From an uncultured Bacteroidales bacterium (lineage in GTDB: Bacteria; Bacteroidota; Bacteroidia; Bacteroidales; P3), in contig CAMYZD010000003.1 of assembly GCA_947303735.1 (NCBI GenBank), forward strand, positions 1-46,310: a stretch of DNA of 46,310 nucleotides. The letters are read 5' to 3'. The first letter of the stretch is position 1, and each line of letters begins with the position of its first letter. This document shows, piece by piece, positions 34,214 to 43,935 of the stretch. The translations under genes and the position numbers were made by a program. Under the pieces are notes generated by a model. It was not told where the DNA came from and made no database searches. It saw only the letters and a list, made by a program, of their open reading frames with translations.

Positions 34214-35044
34214 CTAGTCGCAGAGGACATAGATGTCGTTGCGGGGGTTGATGAAGAGGACGGGGAGGCGGTGGGGATTACAGATGGTGCGCTGCTCCTG
34301 GGTGCCGGCAAACCACTCGATGATGTCGAGGTCGCGGGTGTCGGTGGTGACAGAAATGAAGAGTCCGCATCCGATGAGGGCAGCGGTGTCGCAGACAAGG
34401 GTCTCGGGAAATAGGGCACGGCCCTCGACAGTGTGCTGCTGATAACTGACACCTAATCCGTTGAAGAACTTGTTCATGAAGCGGATGTTGTTGTTCCACT
34501 TGGAGTGAAGGCCTTGGTCGGTGTAGTTGAAGTGGAGCATAGTCAGTTGGCTGTGGTTGAAGCGGCTGAAATAGCTGGCCCAGATGAGTTTTTCCTTGCT
34601 CTCTTTGCGGAAGTCGATACCATAGCCGATGTGGCTATAGGTGGCGGGGTCGGTGAGGGGGGTCTGGACAGTGATGTAGGCTATCTTGCAGCCTCCAAAG
34701 AGGTGCAACACACGGCGCGGATGGGTGGGAGTATGTCGCTGGGCTCGGGGATTGACTCCCGCCACGGCTATTACCCCGTTGAGCATTGAGGGTAGGGCAT
34801 CAATGACTTGTCGTGTATCGCCTTTCATCGCGACATGGGCAGGATGCACTTCGGGATGTGCGGCTTCGATTTGCTGCAGGGTGGCGGTGGCTTGGTCAAC
34901 ATTAGGCCCTTTTTGGTGAGGATCTTCAACGTAGAGGAGGATAAGCCCTTTGTTGAGCATCCGTGCTAGGAAACAGGCATGACTGACCACCTCCTGGGTC
35001 ATACTAAAGTCGGCTAGGTAGGCAATGACAAATTGGTCTTTCAT
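34214..35044 (-). CDS. Universal-stress-protein-like protein
   Basis: MKDQFVIAYLADFSMTQEVVSHACFLARMLNKGLILLYVEDPHQ...; start moved to ATG 35044 giving ATGA overlap with the upstream gene. Confidence 0.65.
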   Translation of the reverse strand: MKDQFVIAYLADFSMTQEVVSHACFLARMLNKGLILLYVEDPHQKGPNVDQATATLQQIEAAHPEVHPAHVAMKGDTRQVIDALPSMLNGVIAVAGVNPRAQRHTPTHPRRVLHLFGGCKIAYITVQTPLTDPATYSHIGYGIDFRKESKEKLIWASYFSRFNHSQLTMLHFNYTDQGLHSKWNNNIRFMNKFFNGLGVSYQQHTVEGRALFPETLVCDTAALIGCGLFISVTTDTRDLDIIEWFAGTQEQRTICNPHRLPVLFINPRNDIYVLCD

Positions 35045-38000
35045 CGGATAAGAGTGATGTCGCCTTTGAGATAGTTTTCCTTCCCCGCTTCGCATGTGAC
35101 GTGGCAGGTATAGGTATAGACTCCGGGAAGGCAAGGGTTGCCGTTGTAGCGACCGTCCCAGCATTCGTGCAGGTCGTGGGTTTCAAATACCTTCTCGCCC
35201 CAACGGGTGTAGATGGCTATGTAGAAGTCGAGGATGAAGTCGCCTCGGAAGCAGAGCTGGTCGTTGACTCCGTCAAGGTTGGGTGAAAAGGCATTGGGGA
35301 TAAAGATATTGGGACGACCGCAAACGACTTCGGTGCAGTGCAGAAGGAGGCTTCCGGTCCAAGAGCAGTTGAGACTGTCGGTAACAGTGACGGTGTATAC
35401 GGTGACGGTATCGACAGGCGTGGCTATGGGGTGGGGACGGTTGGGATGGTCGAGGGTGAAAGCATCGCTCCACTGATATGTGGCTCCAGGAATTTCGGTG
35501 ACATGTAGTTGTATGCTTTCGGTAAGAAAGAAAATGCTGTCGTCAGCCCATACGCGCATGTGACGGAGGGCAGTGTCGCGTGTTATCTCTCGAGTCACTT
35601 GGTATGGGCATCCAGCTGTGTCGGCAAAATGAATGGTGTACTCGCCCTCGCAGAGGCTGTCGAGCAGAGTGTCGCCTACGTGTAGGTTGGGGAGGTCGTA
35701 GTTGACGGATATCCACCCGTCGCAGTCTTCGCCACAGAGGATGGACTGGGATTCAACGGTATATTGCAATGAGGGTGGGTCGTTGACGGTAAAAGTGGTC
35801 TGGTAGGTGCAGCCATGGCTTTTAATGAGGAGGGTGTGGGTGCGACCGTCGTTGCTAAGGTTGTAGAGAATGGAGTCGCCCTCGACACCGTCCCAATAGT
35901 AGATGGCTGAGTCGCATGCCTCAGGCGTGGTGCAGGCAATGGCACGGCCGTCGCTACCTCCAGGACAGGTGGGTGGAATGATGAGGAGTGAGTCAAGCAG
36001 GGTGAGGTAATTAACGGTGAATGTGTCATATTCCTCACAGCCCTGTCCGTTGGTGATTTTCAATACATAGATGCCTGTCTGTGAGACGTATGGGTTGGAA
36101 ATAGTGCTGTCGGACACCTCGCCGCTTATCCAGCGATAAGTGCATCCTACCATGGCCTGTGGTCCAATCTGGATGGGGTCGTCGGTGCAGGAGGTGGAGG
36201 CTGCGTAATTTTGGCCTTCGTTGCTGAAAACCCATACGGGAATAAAGGTAGTGTCGGAAGGGTGGCAGCCGAAGGCGATGTGTGCGACAAGCCGAACGAG
36301 GTAGCGTCCGGGCTGGGTGAAGGTGTGTTGCGGGTTGCGCTCAGTGGAGGTGCCTCCGTCACCGAAATCCCACTCGAACGAGTCGCCGCGGCTGGTGTTA
36401 TTGAAGGTGACGGTGTAGGGAGGTTCGCAGCCTACGGGAGGAATAACACAATCGGCCACGGCATAGTCGTTATGAATGTTGAGACGGAAGAGTGCGTTGT
36501 TACAGTTGTTGCTCAGATTGTGATTCGACCAGGCATTCTCGGTAGTGGGGAAACCGTCGTTTCTATAGCAACTGGCACAGACACTCTGGTATAGGGTGGA
36601 CATCTTGTCGAAACGGCTTGTGCCCCCGTCTACGTGGTCATATCCTCCACCGGGGCTGGTAACCCCATGTAGTTCGCCAAAGAAGGTTGCATAGTCGAGG
36701 GTAGAGGCGTTCATGTCCATTGCCATGATGTAGAAATCTTGGCCGTCGGTGCTGTCTTGCAATGCTCCAGGGGTGGTTTCCATGCCGGTGGTACCGCTTT
36801 GATGCCAATTAACATGTTCGTAGCCCACAAAGTCGCGACCCCAGCCAGCAGCATAGACCCGGTTGCAGATGTCGGTGGCAAAGGCGGTCGGAGAGAGGTT
36901 GGGACGTTGGTTGGGTGTGCCAAAGACGGTTGACCACACGCGGTCGCTCAGGTCGGGTGTGAAGCGGGCTATGAGCATCCCACTTCCCGGTACGTTATAG
37001 TTGGCATTGTATATCATGGTGCTGCCGGAGGCTTTGGTCTGTCCGTAAACAAACACATCGTCGCCTCGGCCGCAGCGCACGAAATAGAGCTGGTCGTACT
37101 CTTCGGAGCCATAATAAGTAGAGGCCATGAGGTTGTCGCCTGCATAAGATATCTTTGAGACAAAGCCGTCGGCCGTCCCTCCCCCATAGGATGGTTGAAT
37201 GCATCCGGGAGTGGTTGGGAAGACGGTAGCGTTTGTTCCACCGCAAACCAACAGGTTATATGAGCTGTCGACATCGATTGAGTAGACCGACGTCTGGTGG
37301 TTGCCACCTAGGTAGGTCGACCATATCATGTTGCGCAGATTGTAGTCAATCTTAAATACAATGCCGTTCTGAAAGGCATTGGATAGCGGCTGAAGGCAGC
37401 CTGGCGTGACGGGGAAGTCAAACGAATTGGTGGTGCTGCCCACATAGACATTGTTGTTGTCGTCGGTGATCAGTTCTCCGCGTGCACCGTCGCCATAGTT
37501 ATAATAGAGTGAGTCGTTGCCAGTCATGACGACATTGTAGCGGTCGTTGAAAGAGGCATGATAGTTCAGCCCATCGTTGCGAGTCCCTCCCACATAGGTG
37601 GAGGCTTGTAGTTGAGTGCCGTCGCTGTTAAATCGACACACGAAAATGTCGCTCCCATTCTGGAAGTGAATAGTTGATGTGCTCTCGAATTGGAGGTCGG
37701 TGCCACCGTTGAATGAGGTGTCGTAGGCATCGGGTGTGACAGGGAAGTCGGCCGAGCCAGTGGTGCCAAAGATGACTAGTTCGTCGAGAGTGTTGACAAA
37801 CATGCTATGGGGCATGTCGGCGAGGCTTCCGCCCAGGTAGGTGGCAAAAAGACGAATGCTGCCCGAGGTGTCAAACTTGAAAATACCCACGTCGGCATTA
37901 CCATTAGGTGAACCGTCGTAGGCACCTACGGAGGTGGGGTATCCGGTACCGAACACCAGTCCGGCGGTATAGGTATTCTTGTAGGAGTCGAAGGTGGCAG

Positions 38001-38838
38001 TTGTTCCCCAGTTGTCGGCTGTGGAACCTGTGTAGGTAGAGAAGTGTAGTGTGGGGTCGATGACGAGTGGTTGGCTTTTGTCGTACTCATCGAGTACGAA
38101 GGTGACCTGGTCGCCCTTTATCCTGTATCGGGCTGTTATCTCCAGCTTGCCCGTATCGACGGTTTGGTAGGCGTAGGGTTCTATCTCAATCAATTCGCCT
38201 ACCGAGGTGCGGACTACCAGATTGCCATTGCTGAGGTAGAGCTTCTCAACACCCTCGTATCGCATGGTGATGACCGAGGGATCGGCACCTGGGGCGACAT
38301 AGAAGTTCGTTTTAAGGGCATTGGAGGCAACTCTTATGTCGAGGTCGATGCCTGGATAGAGGCCTTCATAGTATACCGTGCCATAGTGCGGCAGTCGCGA
38401 TACCCAACGTTTGGGGTCGTGGCTGTAGTAATAATTGTCGTAACCACCCTCGGGGTCGATGTCCTGACCCGAGACCGCCACCTGGGGGTTGCATCCGTCG
38501 AAGTGAACCTTGTAGGCATGCATCACCTGGCTTATCTGGTGGTGGAAGTGGTGGTTGTGTTCGTGATGGGGGGTATGTTCGCGGACGGTTATGGTGAAAC
38601 AGTTGCGTTCGGCAAAGAATGCAGCGTTGTGCATCTGGGCCTTGAAGAGGAAGGGGGCGGTCCACTGACCGCGGTTCTCAATGAAGTAGGTGCGACCGCC
38701 TATTCCCAGGGTGTCGCGTTGGTGAGCGGAGGTAAATATAGGGGTCAATAATAATAGCAGCAAGAGTGTGCCCCGAAGGACACACTCTGCTGTGTTGGGT
38801 AGATGGTGGGACCTATCTGATGACTTCGATGACACCAT
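35041..38838 (-). CDS. Large secreted T9SS type-B substrate with DUF7948-like N-terminus, SBBP-like repeats and PKD domain
   Basis: Signal-like LLLLLLTPIFTSA; ENRGQW; repeated STYLGG/STYVGG units; FEWDFGDGGTSTERNPQHTFTQPG (PKD); NIFIPNAFSPNLDGVNDQLCFRG...IYTRWGEKVFE...WDGRYNG (gliding-motility C-terminal domain). Confidence 0.88.
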   Translation of the reverse strand: MVSSKSSDRSHHLPNTAECVLRGTLLLLLLLTPIFTSAHQRDTLGIGGRTYFIENRGQWTAPFLFKAQMHNAAFFAERNCFTITVREHTPHHEHNHHFHHQISQVMHAYKVHFDGCNPQVAVSGQDIDPEGGYDNYYYSHDPKRWVSRLPHYGTVYYEGLYPGIDLDIRVASNALKTNFYVAPGADPSVITMRYEGVEKLYLSNGNLVVRTSVGELIEIEPYAYQTVDTGKLEITARYRIKGDQVTFVLDEYDKSQPLVIDPTLHFSTYTGSTADNWGTTATFDSYKNTYTAGLVFGTGYPTSVGAYDGSPNGNADVGIFKFDTSGSIRLFATYLGGSLADMPHSMFVNTLDELVIFGTTGSADFPVTPDAYDTSFNGGTDLQFESTSTIHFQNGSDIFVCRFNSDGTQLQASTYVGGTRNDGLNYHASFNDRYNVVMTGNDSLYYNYGDGARGELITDDNNNVYVGSTTNSFDFPVTPGCLQPLSNAFQNGIVFKIDYNLRNMIWSTYLGGNHQTSVYSIDVDSSYNLLVCGGTNATVFPTTPGCIQPSYGGGTADGFVSKISYAGDNLMASTYYGSEEYDQLYFVRCGRGDDVFVYGQTKASGSTMIYNANYNVPGSGMLIARFTPDLSDRVWSTVFGTPNQRPNLSPTAFATDICNRVYAAGWGRDFVGYEHVNWHQSGTTGMETTPGALQDSTDGQDFYIMAMDMNASTLDYATFFGELHGVTSPGGGYDHVDGGTSRFDKMSTLYQSVCASCYRNDGFPTTENAWSNHNLSNNCNNALFRLNIHNDYAVADCVIPPVGCEPPYTVTFNNTSRGDSFEWDFGDGGTSTERNPQHTFTQPGRYLVRLVAHIAFGCHPSDTTFIPVWVFSNEGQNYAASTSCTDDPIQIGPQAMVGCTYRWISGEVSDSTISNPYVSQTGIYVLKITNGQGCEEYDTFTVNYLTLLDSLLIIPPTCPGGSDGRAIACTTPEACDSAIYYWDGVEGDSILYNLSNDGRTHTLLIKSHGCTYQTTFTVNDPPSLQYTVESQSILCGEDCDGWISVNYDLPNLHVGDTLLDSLCEGEYTIHFADTAGCPYQVTREITRDTALRHMRVWADDSIFFLTESIQLHVTEIPGATYQWSDAFTLDHPNRPHPIATPVDTVTVYTVTVTDSLNCSWTGSLLLHCTEVVCGRPNIFIPNAFSPNLDGVNDQLCFRGDFILDFYIAIYTRWGEKVFETHDLHECWDGRYNGNPCLPGVYTYTCHVTCEAGKENYLKGDITLIR

Positions 38839-41800
38839 TGTGCTCCATATTACCTTTATATCCTTTTCCTGAGAACCTGTAGAAGTAGGTTCCGGTGGGG
38901 GTATTGGTCTTAGCAGGATCCCAATATTGGTCGGCCCGTTGGATGTTTGTGGCGTGGTATACCCGCGAACCCCACTTGTCGTAGATGTCGAGTTGGTTGA
39001 TGGGGTAGGCAAGGCCTTCGACGAGGTTGCCGATGACAAATTTGTCGTTCACACCGTCGCCATTAGGCGTTACCACGTTCGGGAAGATTAAGTTGTCGTT
39101 GATGAGGAGGATAGTGTTCTCGACGGTATCGGTGCACTGCATCAGATGGCCGCTAGGTCCGTAGTTGTCGGTGCGAACCAGCAAACGTGCGGTGTAGCTG
39201 CCCGAGATGTCCTCTCCGTTGGCCGCTGTCCATTGCCAGGTCGGATTGTTGTCGGTGAGGGTCTGGTACGAGTTCGGCATATCCTTATCATATTGGATTT
39301 CCCAGAAGTAGATGTTGTTGCCGTTGTCGGGGGTAGTATTGTTGACAAACGAGACGGAGGGGTGTAGCACAGTCGGGAATACGGGGTCCCAGGAGAATGC
39401 TGCCTTGGGTGAGGGGAACACATTGATAAGGTTGGTGTATATCAGTGAGTCCTTACATCCGTTCTCGCTTTCGACATAGAATTTGAAGTCGTAGCTACCA
39501 GCAGCATAGGAGTGGCTAGGATTCTTGAGAGTTGAATAGGTGCCGTCGCCGAATATCCAGTGATATTTGTAGCCATTGGTTGTTGTGTTGTCAATGTTGA
39601 TGGTGAAGGGTTCGCAGCCTTCGAGGGGGTAGACACCTGGGTCGAAGTTGGGAATCGGTTGGGGGTTGATATTGACAACGACGGTGTCACGGGCCGTACA
39701 TTCGATGTTGCTGGCGGCATTGCTCACCTCGACGATATACGTCTTGGTATCATAGGTGCCTGAACGGGTCTCGATTACTGCGGTTGTGTCGCCATAGGGC
39801 TCCCAAATATATTTATAGTCGTATCTGTCTGAACGGGCGTCGCGTGCATCCAAGATTGTGCTGTTGGCACCGCAAAGCATAGTGTCGTTGCCAAGATTGG
39901 GTTCGGGTGTGCAGACGGTAGTGATATGGGTCATTTCGTCCCAACGGCAGCCAAACTCATCGTAAACGGAGAGCTTGATCTTGAAGTCGCCGCATGTATC
40001 GGGTGAGGAAATGTAGGCAGCGGTTGAGTCGTTCCTCTTCGGATTGATTCGGAGGCCTTTGTAGAGACCGTCGCGATAGTCGGTTGCGTAGTTGGTATCA
40101 GGGCGCCACACTACTGAGTCGATTCCAACCTGATAGTTGCAGTCGCCTGCGCTCGAAGCACCACAAATGTCCAACGACCAGTTGAAAATCCAACCATTGT
40201 CACCGCTCCAGAAGTCGCAGATTTCTGCGTTCCACACACCGGAAAGCGGGCAGCCAATTAGTTCTGAGAAGTCGCTGGCGGGGGAATAGTAGTCGAGTTT
40301 CTCTTCGTGGTTACTAGGCATACGAGTTGAAGAGGGACCATTACCGCCACCAGTAAGGTGGAAATAGCTGGGCATCGTGGGCAGTGTCACATCAGTCATA
40401 TTAGCCGTGTATGAGTCTGCTCCGGTATAAGAAATGTACCATTTACCTGGCTGGAAGTGGGTGGGAAGGTCGGCAGGGTCGCCAGTGACTAGCTTGTAGT
40501 TCTCATTACGCGACCAGCAGTAGTCGAGGCCTACGCCATAAGCATTGTTCAATGAGTCGCATCCACTGTTACTTCCGTGTGGGCAGCCGGTGTCAGTAGA
40601 ACCACCTGCACCAGTACCATCGGGGGAGTCAGCAGGAGCAAGGGGGTCACACGTACGGTCGGTTCCATATTTACCATATTTCAGAATGGCATGACCCACG
40701 GAGGTGGATACATTCTCATCGAAAATGGGGCATTTGATGGCTACACGGTAGTCGCCCATGTAGGTGTGTTCATAGTTGATGCAGATGGAGCATACTTCAG
40801 CAGGGGATTTCACTGTTTTACCAGGTTGGAACTCACCGGTGAAATCAACGGGTGCACTATAACAGGGTACGGGGCATTGTGGGCCGTCGGGGATGAAGGT
40901 TCTGACTTCGTTGACTTTCGACTTAGTGGTCACAAATTTGATCTTCTTCAATGTCAGCGTTCCGTTATCGCCATCGTAACCCACGTTCACCATCAGCGAG
41001 TCGTTGCTGCAAATTGAACTTAGGTCAAAGATCGTCTTGATAGGATTGGGTGATACTCGAACCTGTATTTCTGCACTTATTTTTGTGTCACATCCATGTT
41101 CATCGATTAGCTTGAGTGATACCGATGGACAGGCCGGCTCCTGAAAGCCGTTGTAAGGTACCTCGGTTGCTCCATAGTCATTGTAGAAGTCGCCGTCGCC
41201 GATGGTCCATTGAAACATGGTTGTCGAGTCTGCAGGATGATAATATCCTGTATTATAGGTATACTCTCCATGTCCGTGGAAGATAACGCCTTGTCCTTCG
41301 CAGAGCAGCGCTGCCCATATCATACCGAGGGTATCGATGGATATGATACTGTCGGTTTGGATGGTGTCAATTAGCAAGCTGTCGCGAGAGTTTACGGTGA
41401 AGGTGACTGAGTCTTGCCAGATGGTATCGTAAATGGTTACGCTGCCCACCGTATCATAATATGTTAAGAAGGTAGTGTCGATGGAGGCTGGCACCCACGT
41501 GAGTCTGCCTTGTCCCACAATCTCGCCTGTACGGATATCTGTACGGTCAAAGACGCTGTCAATTACGGCATCGATATGCTCACATGGTTTACCGCAGTCG
41601 GCTGTCAAGTGGAATCCGGCGTAATGCTCCGTACTGTCGCGCATGACACTTCTCAAGCGGAGGGTTATTTCTCCGGTTGGATTGTTAACACCCACATAGA
41701 AGTGTTCGTTAGGATTGGAACTATAGCAGTTGTTCTTCTTCAATATCAGTCGAGAGTTGGTGTCGGGGCCGTCGTATACGTAGAAAGTGTCGCGGCATCC

Positions 41801-42076
41801 GACATCGAATGCAGCAATCGTAAAGCCTAATACACCTTCTCCTGTAGTGTCGATGGAGTCGCAGTTGGAGCGGATGGTCATCCAATAGTCGTGACCGGGG
41901 CGATACTCACCAGCTGCGCCTCCTTCATCAAATACAGCCATACTAAATCCGGGACCCGGGCGGGTGGTCTGGTGCGTGGAGTCGTTCAGAAAGAGGTAGG
42001 TTGTCTCACCTTCACTCTGAGCCATTACCCAACCGCCAAATACTATAGCAATTGCTATGAGAATAAACTTCTTCAT
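38813..42076 (-). CDS. Large secreted T9SS type-B substrate with CUB-like/P-domain-like and PKD segments
   Basis: Signal peptide MKKFILIAIAIVFGGWVMAQ; SGVWNAEICDFWSGDNGWIFNWSLDICG; YHWIFGDGTYSTLKNPSHSYAAG; LIFPNVVTPNGDGVNDKFVIGNL...YDKWGSRVYHA. Confidence 0.88.
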   Translation of the reverse strand: MKKFILIAIAIVFGGWVMAQSEGETTYLFLNDSTHQTTRPGPGFSMAVFDEGGAAGEYRPGHDYWMTIRSNCDSIDTTGEGVLGFTIAAFDVGCRDTFYVYDGPDTNSRLILKKNNCYSSNPNEHFYVGVNNPTGEITLRLRSVMRDSTEHYAGFHLTADCGKPCEHIDAVIDSVFDRTDIRTGEIVGQGRLTWVPASIDTTFLTYYDTVGSVTIYDTIWQDSVTFTVNSRDSLLIDTIQTDSIISIDTLGMIWAALLCEGQGVIFHGHGEYTYNTGYYHPADSTTMFQWTIGDGDFYNDYGATEVPYNGFQEPACPSVSLKLIDEHGCDTKISAEIQVRVSPNPIKTIFDLSSICSNDSLMVNVGYDGDNGTLTLKKIKFVTTKSKVNEVRTFIPDGPQCPVPCYSAPVDFTGEFQPGKTVKSPAEVCSICINYEHTYMGDYRVAIKCPIFDENVSTSVGHAILKYGKYGTDRTCDPLAPADSPDGTGAGGSTDTGCPHGSNSGCDSLNNAYGVGLDYCWSRNENYKLVTGDPADLPTHFQPGKWYISYTGADSYTANMTDVTLPTMPSYFHLTGGGNGPSSTRMPSNHEEKLDYYSPASDFSELIGCPLSGVWNAEICDFWSGDNGWIFNWSLDICGASSAGDCNYQVGIDSVVWRPDTNYATDYRDGLYKGLRINPKRNDSTAAYISSPDTCGDFKIKLSVYDEFGCRWDEMTHITTVCTPEPNLGNDTMLCGANSTILDARDARSDRYDYKYIWEPYGDTTAVIETRSGTYDTKTYIVEVSNAASNIECTARDTVVVNINPQPIPNFDPGVYPLEGCEPFTINIDNTTTNGYKYHWIFGDGTYSTLKNPSHSYAAGSYDFKFYVESENGCKDSLIYTNLINVFPSPKAAFSWDPVFPTVLHPSVSFVNNTTPDNGNNIYFWEIQYDKDMPNSYQTLTDNNPTWQWTAANGEDISGSYTARLLVRTDNYGPSGHLMQCTDTVENTILLINDNLIFPNVVTPNGDGVNDKFVIGNLVEGLAYPINQLDIYDKWGSRVYHATNIQRADQYWDPAKTNTPTGTYFYRFSGKGYKGNMEHNGVIEVIR

Positions 42077-42095
42077 GGTAATAAGGTTTTACGGG

Positions 42096-42554
42096 TTAGT
42101 ACAATTTAAAATTATTCTTTTCCCACTCGGGATGTTCCGTCCGGGCCTGGGCCTCATTGTGGGTACGCACTCCCAAGTATTGGTTGTCGCTCCGCTTTCC
42201 GATACGGAAATAGGCGGTTTGACCATTGCGGGTAAAGCGATGGAAATCGTATTGCCAATAACTTAAGGTGTTCAAGTCGATTTCCATGTTTTTGGGGGCT
42301 TTCATGCCTGTTACGACGTTGGTCAACTCGTCTAGGTCGTGCACCGCGACTCCTTGAGGCACCTGCTGGGTGATGAAGAAGGCATTCTGCGAAAACTGGC
42401 AGAGGTAGGCCTCTTTCTCTGCTGGGTACATGGTCGAGTCGATCCCCTGCGTGATGTAGTACGGACGTACTATGGCACGGCAGTTCTGTGCTAGGCACTT
42501 CTGTGTGCATCCTAGGGCGAGAACGACGAGTACTGTAAAAACTATTTTTTTCAT
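42096..42554 (-). CDS. Hypothetical secreted protein
   Basis: 152 aa with signal peptide MKKIVFTVLVVLALGCTQKCLAQ. Confidence 0.7.
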   Translation of the reverse strand: MKKIVFTVLVVLALGCTQKCLAQNCRAIVRPYYITQGIDSTMYPAEKEAYLCQFSQNAFFITQQVPQGVAVHDLDELTNVVTGMKAPKNMEIDLNTLSYWQYDFHRFTRNGQTAYFRIGKRSDNQYLGVRTHNEAQARTEHPEWEKNNFKLY

Positions 42555-42705
42555 GGTACGTATAATTATTTGTTAATACTATTCTCTAGGTTTAATGACT
42601 ATTTTTGGCGTTTTTTTTGTCGATTTTCAAACTCACTTTTTTCCCCCTTCATATATATCTTACAAACATGCCAAATTCGTCACCCCTAGAGCCTGTTTTT
42701 TAACA

Positions 42706-43296
42706 TTATTTATTACTTTTTTGTATTTTCTTGACCAAAGCCATCAAATAACCCAGCACCAAGAAGCCTCCTGGGGCGAGGATAAAGAGCAGCATCCCGT
42801 CGTTGTCGCCGATGAAATTGCAGCCAAAAATGGAACCGGCTCCCAACATCTCGCGCACCATGCCCACCAGGGTCAGTGCCCAGGTGAAGCCCAGACCCAT
42901 GAAGAGTCCGTCGAGCAACGAATGCCACACATTGTTTTTCGAGGCAAAGGCCTCGGCGCGGCCCAGCACGATGCAGTTGACCACAATCAGGGGGATAAAC
43001 AGGCCCAACGTGGCGTACAGGTCGGGCAGATAGGCCTGCATCACCAACTGCACGATAGTCACAAAGGTGGCTATCACCACAATGAATGCCGGAATACGCA
43101 CCTTGTCGGGAATGACGCTCTTGAGCAGCGAGATGACAATGTTGGACATCAGCAGCACGAAGGCGGTGGCAAGGCCCATGCACATACCGTTAATAGCCGA
43201 AGTGGTGGTGGCGAGCGTGGGGCACATGCCCAACACTAGCACCCAAGTGGGGTTCTCTTTTACAAGACCGTTCTTAATAATGTCTACTGCTTTCAT
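42706..43296 (-). CDS. rnfE: Rnf electron transport complex subunit E
   Basis: VKENPTWVLVLGMCPTLATTTSAINGMCMGLATAFVLLMSN. Confidence 0.92.
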   Translation of the reverse strand: MKAVDIIKNGLVKENPTWVLVLGMCPTLATTTSAINGMCMGLATAFVLLMSNIVISLLKSVIPDKVRIPAFIVVIATFVTIVQLVMQAYLPDLYATLGLFIPLIVVNCIVLGRAEAFASKNNVWHSLLDGLFMGLGFTWALTLVGMVREMLGAGSIFGCNFIGDNDGMLLFILAPGGFLVLGYLMALVKKIQKSNK

Positions 43297-43868
43297 TGCT
43301 CATTGTCTCCTTTCTGGAATGATGTGTATACCTCGTATGCGTTGTTGATAATATCACAGAAGGCGCGCGATGTGATGGTCGAGCCGCTGATAGCATCCAC
43401 GTCGCCGCCGTCCTTCTTCACCTTCATGCCGCCGGCGGGGTTCTTGCCGATAACGTCGCCCTTATTGCCTTTCTGGAACCATTCGTTCGCCTTGGCTCCC
43501 AGGCCGGGGGTCTCGGCCGTCTCAAGTATTTGGTAGCCGCTGATGTTGCCTTCGGCATCCAGGCCCACCATGGCGACCAGGTTGCCGCCAAAGCCTTTGC
43601 TGCTCTTCGACTCTACCGCCATGCCAACCAACTCTCCGTTGGCATCATAGGCCTTCGAGCAAGCCACTCCGTCTATCGTGGCCTCTTCCAGCCTGTCGAA
43701 GGCGGGGAGCACCGCCTTTACGGCGGCCTCTTTCTTGGCTATCTGGGCCTGCTTGATTGGCTCTTCAGTGACGCCGCTGACAAATGCCAGGGCTGCGGCT
43801 GCCACCACTGCAATGATTGTCAGCGACAGCAGCATATTGATTAATGAGGATTGTGCTTTCTTTGCCAT
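43293..43868 (-). CDS. rnfG: Rnf electron transport complex subunit G (FMN-binding)
   Basis: TAETPGLGAKANE; DAISGSTITSRA flavinylation-like motif. Confidence 0.92.
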   Translation of the reverse strand: MAKKAQSSLINMLLSLTIIAVVAAAALAFVSGVTEEPIKQAQIAKKEAAVKAVLPAFDRLEEATIDGVACSKAYDANGELVGMAVESKSSKGFGGNLVAMVGLDAEGNISGYQILETAETPGLGAKANEWFQKGNKGDVIGKNPAGGMKVKKDGGDVDAISGSTITSRAFCDIINNAYEVYTSFQKGDNEQ

Positions 43869-43883
43869 AGTATTGTTGTTTTT

Positions 43884-43929
43884 CTAGTTTCTCTAGTATC
43901 GCTAGGGGATTCTAGTATTACTAGTTATT
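43884..43929. repeat. 9-bp-period CTAG array between rnfD and rnfG
   Basis: CTAGTTTCT CTAGTATCG CTAGGGGATT CTAGTATTA CTAGTTATT. Confidence 0.75.
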
Positions 43930-43935
43930 CTGTTC

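Noticed and set aside
35045-35164. N-terminal extension of the Usp-like ORF
   Set aside because: MLGRSLQRQPLPS... overlaps the upstream gene's conserved C-terminal sorting domain; ATG at 35044 is the natural start.
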